Positions 24,386 through 32,868 of a stretch of 64,000 nt of DNA are shown piece by piece. Position numbers and translations under genes: made by a program. The notes under the pieces were generated by a model. That model worked only from the letters and a program-made list of their open reading frames with translations. It was not told where the DNA came from and ran no database searches. The DNA comes from Nitrospiraceae bacterium (lineage in GTDB: Bacteria > Nitrospirota > Thermodesulfovibrionia > UBA6902). Location of the stretch: NCBI GenBank assembly GCA_020356065.1, contig CP070632.1, forward strand, positions 354,321 to 418,320, given 5' to 3'. Position 1 is the first letter of the stretch. Each line of letters begins with the position of its first letter.

Positions 24386-24937
24386 TTATTTTTCGGAATG
24401 ATCTGCTTTTTTTGAGGAACGTAAAAACCTCGTGATTCTTTCAACATTATCGAGGTTCTTTCCAAAATCAACAAATGTACTCTTTGCAGAAGGTCTGCTG
24501 GATACTTCTATCTCTGTCATTTCTTCGTTTCCGGTCAGTCTGAAATAAATTTCATCACTCCAGGTTTTCCAGTTAATACCGGTAGCGGCCCTTATTTCAC
24601 CGGTATCTCGGCTCTGTGATATGATGTGACACCGGTGAATGGTCTTTAATGACTGAATGCAGAGGCTGAATGCCTGTTCATAAGGCATCCCTGTTGTCAC
24701 ATGTCGAACCTGATGAATACCATAGTCATGCATGGATGTACCTGCCATAACTTTTCTGCTTAATGATTTATGCAGCGATATCAGGATGTAAGCAGTCAAC
24801 GTCCCGAACATCAGACCTGAAAGAACAGCATTAATTATTGCATCTTTCATCTCTCCATGAAGTAAAGAAAAGATGCCTGTCAGCAAACCAAAAGGGATTC
24901 CGGAAAGCAGAAGAATTTTCAGAAACAGATTTTTCAT
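24386..24937 (-). CDS. Small membrane protein with conserved cytosolic domain, unknown function
   Basis: 183 aa. Two transmembrane helices (about 5-27 and 33-55) are followed by a soluble domain (about 75-175) with the segments AFSLCIQSLKTI, TGINWKTWSDEIYFRL and TEIEVSSRPSAKSTFVDFGK. This layout recalls small inner-membrane proteins carrying a DUF1499-like fold, but the match is only by impression. Single gene, bounded by hairpins and repeats. Confidence 0.6.
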   Translation of the reverse strand: MKNLFLKILLLSGIPFGLLTGIFSLLHGEMKDAIINAVLSGLMFGTLTAYILISLHKSLSRKVMAGTSMHDYGIHQVRHVTTGMPYEQAFSLCIQSLKTIHRCHIISQSRDTGEIRAATGINWKTWSDEIYFRLTGNEEMTEIEVSSRPSAKSTFVDFGKNLDNVERITRFLRSSKKADHSEK

Positions 24938-24976
24938 TTATCCCGTATTCTACCCCACAATATTCAGGAATAAATT

Positions 24977-25128
24977 AAGTAAAGCAGGTTTGCCAGAAAA
25001 ACGAATTTGGAGTGGCAATACCTGATCAATCGTTAAAAAAAAATATATATGAACAAACTATATATGCTTTTGTTTTATAAATGCATCATATTCATTTAAT
25101 TCGTTTTTCTGGCAAACCTGCTTTACTT
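24977..25128. repeat. Element C: 31-bp perfect inverted repeat
   Basis: The arms 24977-25007 and 25098-25128 are perfectly complementary (31 bp; core GTAAAGCAGGTTTGCCAGAA) around a 90-nt AT-rich loop. Just outside lie TATTCAGGAATAA and TTCATGAATAAT, recalling the TTATTCATAAATA flank of elements A and B. The stem and loop sequences are unrelated to A and B. The remaining gap to 25356 holds nothing recognisable. Confidence 0.8.
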
Positions 25129-25356
25129 CATGAATAATCATAGCTAGTAATCAATATGAATTCCCGTCAACTGCTGGACATTCAGGCTCATAGCAAATAT
25201 TGATCTTAAGCATCCGCCTTCTGAATTCACCGAAATCACAATACACACATCATATTGCAGCTTATCAAATCATGATACCCTGCATAAAAAAAGACGTTAC
25301 TGAATTGTCAGGAAATTATTGAGGGGGTCTATCCGGATCCAGAAACAAAGACGGTA

Positions 25357-26544
25357 TTACTCAGTTGCTGTTGCAGCCTCTCTCTCAGCCTTTGCCTTTG
25401 CCCTGGCCGCCTGTTTGGCATCATATAAGCTGAGCACCTCTGCGTAATTGAACGTTCCCGTGATCGCACAGACAGGGCATTTCGCAGCACATATTCCGCA
25501 ACCTATGCATTTATCCTGATCAATGGCATGCACTTTTTTCAGTTCACCCGAAGCAGCGTTCACCGGGCATACCTTGGCACAGGCATGACAACCGATACAT
25601 TTTTCGGTTACAAATGCCTTCGGTCTTTTTGGGATATGATCAACAATTGCATTCGTAGGGCACTTTTTAACACACAGACCGCAGACCTTGCATTTATCCA
25701 GGTCAATGGTGGACAGAAAGTTCTCCACACGGGGAGCATTATAGGGGCAGACTTTAACGCACAGGCCGCAGGATATACACCCTGTCTGGCAGTTCTTTTT
25801 TGTGACAGGGCCTTTATCCTTTGAGTGACATAAAACAAGCACCTCTTTTGCGAGTGGCAGGATTTCGATAACATTTGTGGGACAGGTCTGGGCACACACG
25901 CCACAGGCTGTACACTTTACGGGATCGACAACCGGAAGGCTGTCTTCACTCATACGGATGGCATCAAATGGACAGGCCCGAGAACAGGATCCATATCCAA
26001 GACAGCCATACAGGCATGATTTATCACCGCCGCTTGCAAGAATTGCCGCCCTGCAGTCCTTGACCCCCTCGTATTTAAACCTGCGTTTGGATTTCGAACA
26101 GCCGCCCTGGCAGAATATCCTGGCAATTTTCGGTTCCGTCTGTTCCATTACTTTACCGGTGATTCTTGCAACCGCCTCAGCTGTAGCAGCACCGCCGGGC
26201 GTGCATAAGGTGGGTTTCACATCAGGGTCAGTAACAACCGCCTCTGCATACTGACGGCAACCCGGGTAGCCGCAGGCGCCACAATGTGCATGTGCAAGCG
26301 CCTCAGAGACCTGGTCAACTCTGGGGTCTTCTTTCACGGCAAACTTCTTTGCAGCAAAAGCCAGCCCTATACCAAAGAGAGCGCTGATTCCCAGTAAAAA
26401 AACTGCCGTGAATTTGACAAGTTCAATAAGGTCTACAGATTCCCGCGCTTCAACACCTCCTCCGACTCCAAGCATGGGAAGTGGGATATTGTTGATTGAT
26501 TGAAAAAAATCTGATATGAAATTTAAAATATTAAGATCCATCAT
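25357..26544 (-). CDS. rnfB: Rnf complex subunit B, with seven predicted [4Fe-4S] clusters
   Basis: RnfB receives electrons from ferredoxin and feeds the membrane Rnf complex (ferredoxin:NAD+ oxidoreductase, H+ or Na+ pumping). 395 aa, N-terminal membrane helix about 42-66, then the Fes motif HCGACGYPGC (Cys88, 91, 96, 114). Next comes a CX3CX5CX3CP cluster (177-191) and five ferredoxin CX2CX2CX3CP motifs starting at 211, 257, 285, 316 and 346. An Ala/Lys-rich tail ends the protein. E. coli-type RsxB/RnfB has about 190 aa and fewer clusters; long cluster-rich forms occur in anaerobes. Last gene of rnfCDGEAB, 104 bp after rnfA. Confidence 0.95.
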   Translation of the reverse strand: MMDLNILNFISDFFQSINNIPLPMLGVGGGVEARESVDLIELVKFTAVFLLGISALFGIGLAFAAKKFAVKEDPRVDQVSEALAHAHCGACGYPGCRQYAEAVVTDPDVKPTLCTPGGAATAEAVARITGKVMEQTEPKIARIFCQGGCSKSKRRFKYEGVKDCRAAILASGGDKSCLYGCLGYGSCSRACPFDAIRMSEDSLPVVDPVKCTACGVCAQTCPTNVIEILPLAKEVLVLCHSKDKGPVTKKNCQTGCISCGLCVKVCPYNAPRVENFLSTIDLDKCKVCGLCVKKCPTNAIVDHIPKRPKAFVTEKCIGCHACAKVCPVNAASGELKKVHAIDQDKCIGCGICAAKCPVCAITGTFNYAEVLSLYDAKQAARAKAKAEREAATATE

Positions 26545-26565
26545 CTCGTTTACCTCGAATCAGTT

Positions 26566-26637
26566 AGTAGGTAGTAGTCAGTAGTTAGGGGAGCTAAGTT
26601 AGATCTTTTTCCCTGACTACCAACTACTATCTATCGG
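26566..26637. repeat. Low-complexity imperfect inverted repeat between rnfA and rnfB
   Basis: AGTAGGTAGTAGTCAGTAGT on the left and ACTACCAACTACTATCTA on the right are near-complementary. The sequence is a degenerate repeat of TAGTAG/TCAG units. No terminator T-run is present. Confidence 0.5.
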
Positions 26638-26648
26638 CTACTTTTGAA

Positions 26649-27236
26649 TTACAGCGTAATAAGCCCGGAAAACCCGGTAAATGCCAGAGCTATCAGTCCG
26701 GCAATAATAAACGAAATAGGCAGACCCTTAAACGGGGCCGGCACATCAGCAACTTCAAGTTTCTCACGAATGCTTGCCATAATGACCAGGGCAAGAGCAA
26801 AACCAAGTCCTGATCCAAGTCCAAATGCAATGCTCTCAAAAAAACTGTAATGTTCTCCTGCGTTAATCAGGGGTACTGCCAGTATGATGCAGTTGGTTGT
26901 GATCAGCGCAAGATACACTCCAAGTTTGTAATAGAGGGTCGGACTGACCTTCTTCATGATCGTATCTGCCGACTGTACAAATGCAGCAACGATTCCAATA
27001 AAAATAATGATCTTCAGGAAGGTAATATCGAGAGGGATCATTACATATTCATACACCACCCAGCTCAATGCAGCGCTTACGACCATAACCGCAGTAAACG
27101 TGATGCTCATTCCTACAGCGGTCTCCATCTTTCTTGAAACTCCGAAGAAAATGCAGAGTCCGAGGAAGCGGGTAAACACAAAGTTGTTTATTAAAGATGC
27201 TGCTATAACGAGTTCAAACAGTTTGCCGAATTCCAT
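26649..27236 (-). CDS. rnfA: Rnf complex subunit A
   Basis: Integral membrane subunit of Rnf, 195 aa, six predicted helices. It opens with the conserved VIAASLINNFVFTRFLGLC region; RnfA and RnfE are inverted-topology homologues that together hold a [2Fe-2S] cluster in the membrane. Its cysteine (GLC, near residue 27) in the first helix fits that role. The protein ends PFKGLPISFIIAGLIALAF as usual. It lies 18 bp after rnfE. Confidence 0.95.
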   Translation of the reverse strand: MEFGKLFELVIAASLINNFVFTRFLGLCIFFGVSRKMETAVGMSITFTAVMVVSAALSWVVYEYVMIPLDITFLKIIIFIGIVAAFVQSADTIMKKVSPTLYYKLGVYLALITTNCIILAVPLINAGEHYSFFESIAFGLGSGLGFALALVIMASIREKLEVADVPAPFKGLPISFIIAGLIALAFTGFSGLITL

Positions 27237-27254
27237 ATCAATACCTCCGCAATA

Positions 27255-27881
27255 CTAGACTCCTGATGCTCCTTTTCCTCCAAAAAATCTCATGTCAATC
27301 CAGTTGAAAAATCCCATCAGCAGACCTACTGCCAGAAACCCTCCTGCAGGCAGGATCATAATTAACAAAGGATTCCCCGAAACAAAAGAGTATCCCCACA
27401 GCTCTCCTTTTCCAAGAAGCTCCCGGAAAAAACTGATAACGATCATAGCCAGCAAAAAACCAACACCCATGCCAAAACCATCAATCGCAGAGGGAAGAAG
27501 CCGGTTCTTGCTGGCAAACACTTCCGCCCTTGCAAATATCGATGCAAATGCAACTATGATCTGTATATACAGCCCAATCTCTTTATATACAGCCCGTGCA
27601 TACGTTGCCATCAGCATATCTATAATCGTAACATAACCCGCAATCACAAGCATGAAGATCGGTATCCTGATTTTTGGATGAATGAAGCTTCGTATAAGAG
27701 AAACCGTTACGTTAACCATTGTCTGAACAAATACGACAGAAACACCCAGGGCCACCCCATTTTTCATACCATTAGTAACGGCAATGGACGGGCACAGACT
27801 GATTGCCATGCGGAATATGGTGTTCTCGCCAAACATCCCGTTTTTTAATAACTCCCAATTGCTTTTCTGACTAACACTCAT
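27255..27881 (-). CDS. rnfE: Rnf complex subunit E
   Basis: 208 aa, six-helix membrane protein homologous to RnfA. The conserved FRMAISLCPSIAVTNGMKNG region near the N-terminus carries the helix cysteine expected for the membrane [2Fe-2S] site. The start overlaps the rnfG stop by 4 bp, indicating translational coupling. The product is of usual length. Confidence 0.95.
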   Translation of the reverse strand: MSVSQKSNWELLKNGMFGENTIFRMAISLCPSIAVTNGMKNGVALGVSVVFVQTMVNVTVSLIRSFIHPKIRIPIFMLVIAGYVTIIDMLMATYARAVYKEIGLYIQIIVAFASIFARAEVFASKNRLLPSAIDGFGMGVGFLLAMIVISFFRELLGKGELWGYSFVSGNPLLIMILPAGGFLAVGLLMGFFNWIDMRFFGGKGASGV

Positions 27882-28522
27882 TGCATCACCTCTTTTGACA
27901 GTTTCTCCTGCAGCATTTCCACACCCTTTTTTACTCCATCTTCAGTTACGGCACGGGAAGAGATGGTTGCCCCTGTTATCGCCGCAATTTTATCTTCTGT
28001 TTCCCCTTTAATCACAACAAGGTTGTCCGCGCCCTTCCCCTCAAACTGATTAAGAAAATAATCTTTTTCAATTTCATCACCCAGCCCTGGTGTTTCAGCG
28101 TGGCTGAGCACGCTGATTTTTCTTAAAACAAAATCCCTGTCAACAGATGCCAGTATATGGATATAGCTGGAATACCCCTTTCCATACCCTTCCGCAATAT
28201 ACCCGATGTCTTCGGGGTTGAGGCATTTTGTCTCCTCTTTCATTTCCCCGGTTTTTTCATCCTTGACAGTACTGATTTTCAGTTCTCCGCATTTCCTTGC
28301 AGCATAATATTCTGCATGTTTCTCATGGGGGTGCCAGTCCCCGATTTTATCAACCTTGTCTGCTTCAGGCATCATGAGCTTGAGTGCCGCTTCTTTTTCT
28401 TCCTTGGCCTTCTGAAACATGATCGGAGACGTCTTTGCGTACACAAATGCCATAACGAGACCCCCGATGACGTACAGCACGACGAGGTTAAACGTTATTT
28501 TGATCATTTCACCGGTGTTCAT
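27878..28522 (-). CDS. rnfG: Rnf complex subunit G (covalent FMN subunit)
   Basis: 214 aa, one N-terminal helix (about 12-30) and a periplasmic FMN-binding domain. The attachment motif is TGATISS, with Thr186 the predicted phosphoester-linked residue, which belongs to the S/TGAT consensus. SVLSHAETPGLGDEI is the second conserved segment. Overlaps of 4 bp with both rnfD and rnfE show a tight operon. Confidence 0.94.
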   Translation of the reverse strand: MNTGEMIKITFNLVVLYVIGGLVMAFVYAKTSPIMFQKAKEEKEAALKLMMPEADKVDKIGDWHPHEKHAEYYAARKCGELKISTVKDEKTGEMKEETKCLNPEDIGYIAEGYGKGYSSYIHILASVDRDFVLRKISVLSHAETPGLGDEIEKDYFLNQFEGKGADNLVVIKGETEDKIAAITGATISSRAVTEDGVKKGVEMLQEKLSKEVMQ

Positions 28523-29523
28523 TTCTTCTGCTCCTTGACAGCACCAAACAGGTCCGGTTTCACCGCTCTGTCAATCAGAGGCGCAAAACAGTTCATCAGT
28601 AATATGGCAAACATCACGCCCTCAGGAAAACCTCCCTTGAGTCGTATCAGCATCGTAATGGCCCCGCACCCGATACCATAAATCAGCTGACCCTTTCTCA
28701 CGGTTGGACCACTGACATAATCAGTGGCCATAAAAAAAGCCCCGAGTATAAGACTGCCACTGAGAATATGGATCAAAGGGTCACCCGTAAAAAGCCCTTC
28801 CCCTCCAAACACCCATGCCAGTGCTCCAACGGTAGCCACATATGAAACAGGTATGTGCCATGTGATATATCCCCTTGCAAGAAGCAGTGCCGCACCTATC
28901 AGCAGGGCTATGGCTGAGGTTTCACCAAGAGAGCCGGCAGTGCTTCCCATAAAAAGGCTTTTATACAGTTCTGTCTTACTCCCGAAGACTTCCATAAGCC
29001 GGACCAGTCCCTCTTCCTTTAAAATACCCAGCGGGGTTGCGGTAGTCTTTGCGTCCATATCTATAAATTTGGCAGTAGGCTCGGTCCACGTGGTCAGGAG
29101 TTTCGGGAACGATATTAACAGAAACGCCCTGCCAATAAGCGCAGGATTAAAAATATTATATCCCAGTCCTCCAAATAGCAGCTTGGTAATAACGATAGCT
29201 ATGAAGGATCCGATTATTGGGATAAAAAATGGCGATGACGCCGGGAGGTTCAGTCCCAGTAAAAGACCCGTTAAAAAAGCGCTGCCGTCACCGATCGTTG
29301 TCTTCTTTTTGAGACTGACCTGGAAAGCATGCTCAAACAGGACTGATGCGACGATACAGAGTCCTGTTACATACACTGCCCGGGGACCAAAGTAATAGAC
29401 CGACATGATAAAGGCAGGAAGCAGCGAAAGGTTAACGGTCCACATAATACGGCCTACGGTTTCCTTGCCTCTAATGTGCGGACTGACTGATACTACCAGT
29501 TCATGCGTTTTTGCTTCTGCCAT
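28519..29523 (-). CDS. rnfD: Rnf complex subunit D (covalent FMN, membrane)
   Basis: 334 aa polytopic membrane subunit. The FMN-attachment Thr is Thr163 in TTATPLGIL. Other family segments include FGGLGYNIFNPALIGRAFLL and FFMATDYVSGPTVRKGQLIY. RnfD with RnfG relays electrons across the membrane and is homologous to NqrB. It follows rnfC after a 139-bp AT-rich, repeat-like spacer and overlaps rnfG. Confidence 0.95.
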   Translation of the reverse strand: MAEAKTHELVVSVSPHIRGKETVGRIMWTVNLSLLPAFIMSVYYFGPRAVYVTGLCIVASVLFEHAFQVSLKKKTTIGDGSAFLTGLLLGLNLPASSPFFIPIIGSFIAIVITKLLFGGLGYNIFNPALIGRAFLLISFPKLLTTWTEPTAKFIDMDAKTTATPLGILKEEGLVRLMEVFGSKTELYKSLFMGSTAGSLGETSAIALLIGAALLLARGYITWHIPVSYVATVGALAWVFGGEGLFTGDPLIHILSGSLILGAFFMATDYVSGPTVRKGQLIYGIGCGAITMLIRLKGGFPEGVMFAILLMNCFAPLIDRAVKPDLFGAVKEQKK

Positions 29524-29662
29524 TTACTTTCCTCAAACCAAAAATTAAAAGATAAAAAATGCGGTATTTCAATTAAATTTTTCCTTAATTTTGATTTCTT
29601 ATTTTTATTTTTCATCTTCATGATTCTTACTTCTTATTTCTTCGTTCTTACTTCTCACTTAT

Positions 29663-30973
29663 CTACGGTTTCACCTGTGACTTTGCAAGCCTGATAAACT
29701 GCACCATCGGTCTCTTTGAGGGACAGACGAAAGCACATGAACCACACTCAAAACAGTCAAATAGATTATAGTCTTTCGCTTCCTCAAAAAATTCCTTTTC
29801 CGACAGGATACTTAACATTGACGGATTAAGTCCCATCGGACATACATCAATACAGCTTCCACATCTTATGCATGCCGTATAATCATCAGATGTGACATAC
29901 TCCGATTCGGTCATGACAAGAATGCCCGAAGTACCTTTTACCACAGGAACATCAAGGGTCCACTGTGCAAAACCCATCATTGGTCCCCCGGCTATTACCT
30001 TTACCGCGCCTTCAACGAGACCTCCGCACTGTTCAACAACTTCTGACATAAGCGTGCCGATCCTGATATTCATATTGGCCGGTTCCCTGATTCCATTACC
30101 GGTAATGGTCACCACTCTTTCAATGAGCGGTTTACCATGGCGGACCGCATCATACACGGCAAGAGCGGTACCGACATTCTGGACAACTACGCCCACATCC
30201 ATAGGGAGCCCCTTGCTCGGCACTTCCCTTCCCTTTACCGCCCTGATCAGCATTTTTTCAGCGCCCTGTGGATATTTAATTTCCAGAGGCCAGACCGTTA
30301 TGTTTTCTTCTCCGGATACAACATCACTCATCGCTTCAATTGCATCAGGTTTATTTACTTCAATACCGATATGCCCCTCATGAACGCCAAGAGACTTCAT
30401 TATGATCTTCAGACCTTCAACTACTTCTTTTGGATGCTCCACCATAAGCCTGTGGTCAGCGGTCAGATACGGCTCACACTCGGCACCGTTAATAATTACC
30501 GCATCAATTTTTTTCTCTTTCGGCGGCGAAAGCTTCACGTTGGTCGGGAATGCGGCTCCACCCATTCCTACAATCCCCGCCTCTTTAATCATATTCTTGA
30601 TTTCATCAGGACCCAGGTTCATGTAGTCAGGATGTTCATTAAATGTTACCGCTTCATCCTTACCATCACTCTCGATCACAATCGACTGCACCATTTTGCC
30701 GGCAGTACTGGGGAAATCGGCTATGGTGATGACTTTTCCTGAAAGGGAGGAATGGACAGGGGATGACACAAAACCTGAAGTTGAACCGATTACCTGGCCT
30801 CTTTTCACCTCATCTCCGATACTTACTTCAGGCTGAGCAGGTGCGCCAATATGCTGGCTGACAGGCACGACTACTCTCTGGGGCAGTTTAGCATCGGTAA
30901 TCGTTTTTCCAGATGCGAGCTCTTTGTTGTATTCAGGATGTATGCCTCTGTCAAACGTAGCCATCTTTGCCAT
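29663..30973 (-). CDS. rnfC: Rnf complex subunit C (NADH/FMN-binding)
   Basis: 436 aa peripheral subunit that exchanges electrons with NAD(H). It shows the flavin/NADH region GMGGAAFPTNVKL, VINGAECEPYLTADHRLM, an SLBB-type domain, and two C-terminal [4Fe-4S] motifs (CIRCGSCIDVCP and CFECGSCAFVCP). First gene of the rnfCDGEAB operon. The 185-bp region before it is divergent to lptC and presumably holds promoters for both. Confidence 0.95.
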   Translation of the reverse strand: MAKMATFDRGIHPEYNKELASGKTITDAKLPQRVVVPVSQHIGAPAQPEVSIGDEVKRGQVIGSTSGFVSSPVHSSLSGKVITIADFPSTAGKMVQSIVIESDGKDEAVTFNEHPDYMNLGPDEIKNMIKEAGIVGMGGAAFPTNVKLSPPKEKKIDAVIINGAECEPYLTADHRLMVEHPKEVVEGLKIIMKSLGVHEGHIGIEVNKPDAIEAMSDVVSGEENITVWPLEIKYPQGAEKMLIRAVKGREVPSKGLPMDVGVVVQNVGTALAVYDAVRHGKPLIERVVTITGNGIREPANMNIRIGTLMSEVVEQCGGLVEGAVKVIAGGPMMGFAQWTLDVPVVKGTSGILVMTESEYVTSDDYTACIRCGSCIDVCPMGLNPSMLSILSEKEFFEEAKDYNLFDCFECGSCAFVCPSKRPMVQFIRLAKSQVKP

Positions 30974-31173
30974 AAAAACCTCAAAAGAAATTATGGAATT
31001 ACCAGAGAAAAGTATTAAGTTTAGCTTATAGTAGTATAAAATCTGTTATTAGCGGTTATTACAAGCAAAACGTACTATAAATAACATTTTACAAAGTCAA
31101 AGTCAAGATAACAGTCCTTAGCATTTTCCTTGCCAGAACTTTACATGACACATGCCCTGTGATACACTATGGT

Positions 31174-31692
31174 ATGATGAGGACCAGACTGCCTTTCATT
31201 CTCTTATTTTTCTTAGTAATCGGCACCTTTGCAATCGTTAATTTCAGCGGAAAAAGCGTAAATATCAGCCCCTCTTACCGTACATCATTAATGAAAGACC
31301 TGTTTCTCATTCATAAGGAAGATGGTAACATCAAATGGGAGCTTTCAGCTGACAGAGCATTAATACCGATAGAGCAGGAAAAAATATATCTTAATGATCT
31401 AAAACTGAAGATCAACCGGCAGCCGAACATCTTTATGACCAGTGGCAGCGGAACATATGAAGTGGAAAACGGGGACATCACCCTGAATACACCTGTTAAA
31501 ATAACAATGGAGGATGCAACATTCAAAACAAACACTGTCACGTGGAACAAATCGGATGACTTTATTTTTACTGATGATGACGTACAGTTCTCGGGCAGAA
31601 AATTTAACATCACCGGAATCGGCCTGACTGCGCAGCTGGGCAAAGAACAAGTAAGGATCATGAATAATGTTAAAGCTGTTTTCTATCGTTAA
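31174..31692 (+). CDS. lptC: LPS export protein LptC
   Basis: Bitopic inner-membrane subunit that passes LPS from LptB2FG to periplasmic LptA. One N-terminal helix, then a beta-jellyroll of about 140 aa (LFLIHKEDGNIKWELSADRA, TSGSGTYEVENGDITL). Primary identification is by family pattern plus direct linkage to lptA and lptB. The frame is open from a GTG at 31159; ATG 31174 (or 31177) is preferred because nothing supports a ribosome site for the GTG, but this is not certain. The 3' end overlaps lptA by 26 bp. Confidence 0.85.
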   Translation: MMRTRLPFILLFFLVIGTFAIVNFSGKSVNISPSYRTSLMKDLFLIHKEDGNIKWELSADRALIPIEQEKIYLNDLKLKINRQPNIFMTSGSGTYEVENGDITLNTPVKITMEDATFKTNTVTWNKSDDFIFTDDDVQFSGRKFNITGIGLTAQLGKEQVRIMNNVKAVFYR

Positions 31693-32146
31693 TTATATAT
31701 TTGTCATCTTCATATTGAACATCTCTGTATATGCTTCTGAACATGAGGGCAATAAGGAGAAACAGCCCATAGTCATCACATCTGAAACACTTACCGCTGA
31801 TAACAGAGACCATACCGCAATATTTGAAAATTCGGTAGTTGCAAAGACCGATGATTTCACCATTTATTCCGACAGGATGACTGTGTACAGCGATGAGGGT
31901 GCAAACGCAATAAAAAAGATTCATGCAACGGGTCATGTAAAAGTATATAAAAGCGAAACGGTATTATTTGCTGATGAAGCCGAATACTTTGCCGATGAAG
32001 AGAAAATCATATTTACTGGAAGTCCAAGAGCAGTGCAAAAAGGAAACGTCATAACCGGATCTGAAATTATTTTTTTTCTTGAAGATGAACGTGCAATTGT
32101 TCAAAAAAGCAGGGTTGTGTTAAAAAACAAAAAAGAATTAAATTAA
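31667..32146 (+). CDS. lptA: LPS transport protein LptA (OstA-like)
   Basis: 159 aa periplasmic protein with signal peptide (about 1-21, ISVYASEHE). The OstA-type repeats include ITSETLTADNRDHTAIFENSV, IYSDRMTVYSDEG, ATGHVKVYKSETVLFADEA and FTGSPRAVQKGNVITGSEI. It bridges LptC and LptD in LPS export. The stop codon overlaps the ATG of lptB by 1 bp. Confidence 0.92.
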   Translation: MLKLFSIVNYIFVIFILNISVYASEHEGNKEKQPIVITSETLTADNRDHTAIFENSVVAKTDDFTIYSDRMTVYSDEGANAIKKIHATGHVKVYKSETVLFADEAEYFADEEKIIFTGSPRAVQKGNVITGSEIIFFLEDERAIVQKSRVVLKNKKELN

Positions 32147-32868
32147 TGCACTCTCTTGAGGTAACAGGCCTGAAAAAAAGTTATAACGGAAAAGGCGTGG
32201 TATCTGATATTTCGTTACAGATAAGTTCAGGCGAAGTTGTCGGGCTGCTCGGTCCTAACGGTGCGGGTAAAACCACGACGTTTTATATGATACTGGGTCT
32301 CATTATTCCTGATGACGGTGAAATATCTCTTGACGGAGAAAATATAAACAGCTCCCCCATGTTTAAAAGAGCCAGAAAGGGTATCGGGTACCTGCCCCAG
32401 GAAGCCTCTATCTTCAGAAAATTAAAGGTGGAAGACAATATCAGGGCCGTCCTTGAAATTGCTGATACTGATAATACAACGAGGCAGGAAAAACTTGAAA
32501 ACATTCTTGAGGAGTTCAATCTCCATTCTATCGCTAAAAGCCAGAGCTACCATCTCTCAGGGGGAGAGAGACGCAAAGTTGAAATAGCCAGGGCACTCGC
32601 GGTTGACCCCGTGTTCATTCTTCTTGATGAACCTTTTGCTGGTATTGATCCAATTGCAGTGAATGACCTGAAAACGACGCTCAGACTGCTTACAAAAAAA
32701 GGGATCGGCCTTGTAATAACCGACCATAATGTACGTGACACTTTATCTATTACTGACAGGGCATATATAATAAGTGATGGCCGCATTCTTGCTCATGGAG
32801 TACCATCTGAACTTGTTTCAAATGATCTGGTCAGGAAGAGTTACTTAGGAGAGGAGTTTACACTATAA
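32146..32868 (+). CDS. lptB: LPS export ABC transporter ATPase LptB
   Basis: 240 aa ABC ATPase that powers LPS extraction. Walker A GPNGAGKTTTFYMILG, Q-loop LPQEASIFRKL, signature LSGGERRKVEIARAL, Walker B FILLDEPFAGIDP and switch His (ITDHNVRDTL) are all intact. The ARKGIGYLPQEASIF segment is typical for LptB. It is flanked by lptA and rpoN, the arrangement found in many Gram-negative genomes. Confidence 0.96.
   Translation: MHSLEVTGLKKSYNGKGVVSDISLQISSGEVVGLLGPNGAGKTTTFYMILGLIIPDDGEISLDGENINSSPMFKRARKGIGYLPQEASIFRKLKVEDNIRAVLEIADTDNTTRQEKLENILEEFNLHSIAKSQSYHLSGGERRKVEIARALAVDPVFILLDEPFAGIDPIAVNDLKTTLRLLTKKGIGLVITDHNVRDTLSITDRAYIISDGRILAHGVPSELVSNDLVRKSYLGEEFTL

Noticed and set aside
25528-26254. 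Open frames antisense to rnfB
   Set aside because: Mirror images of the repeated ferredoxin motifs; rnfB itself is unmistakable.
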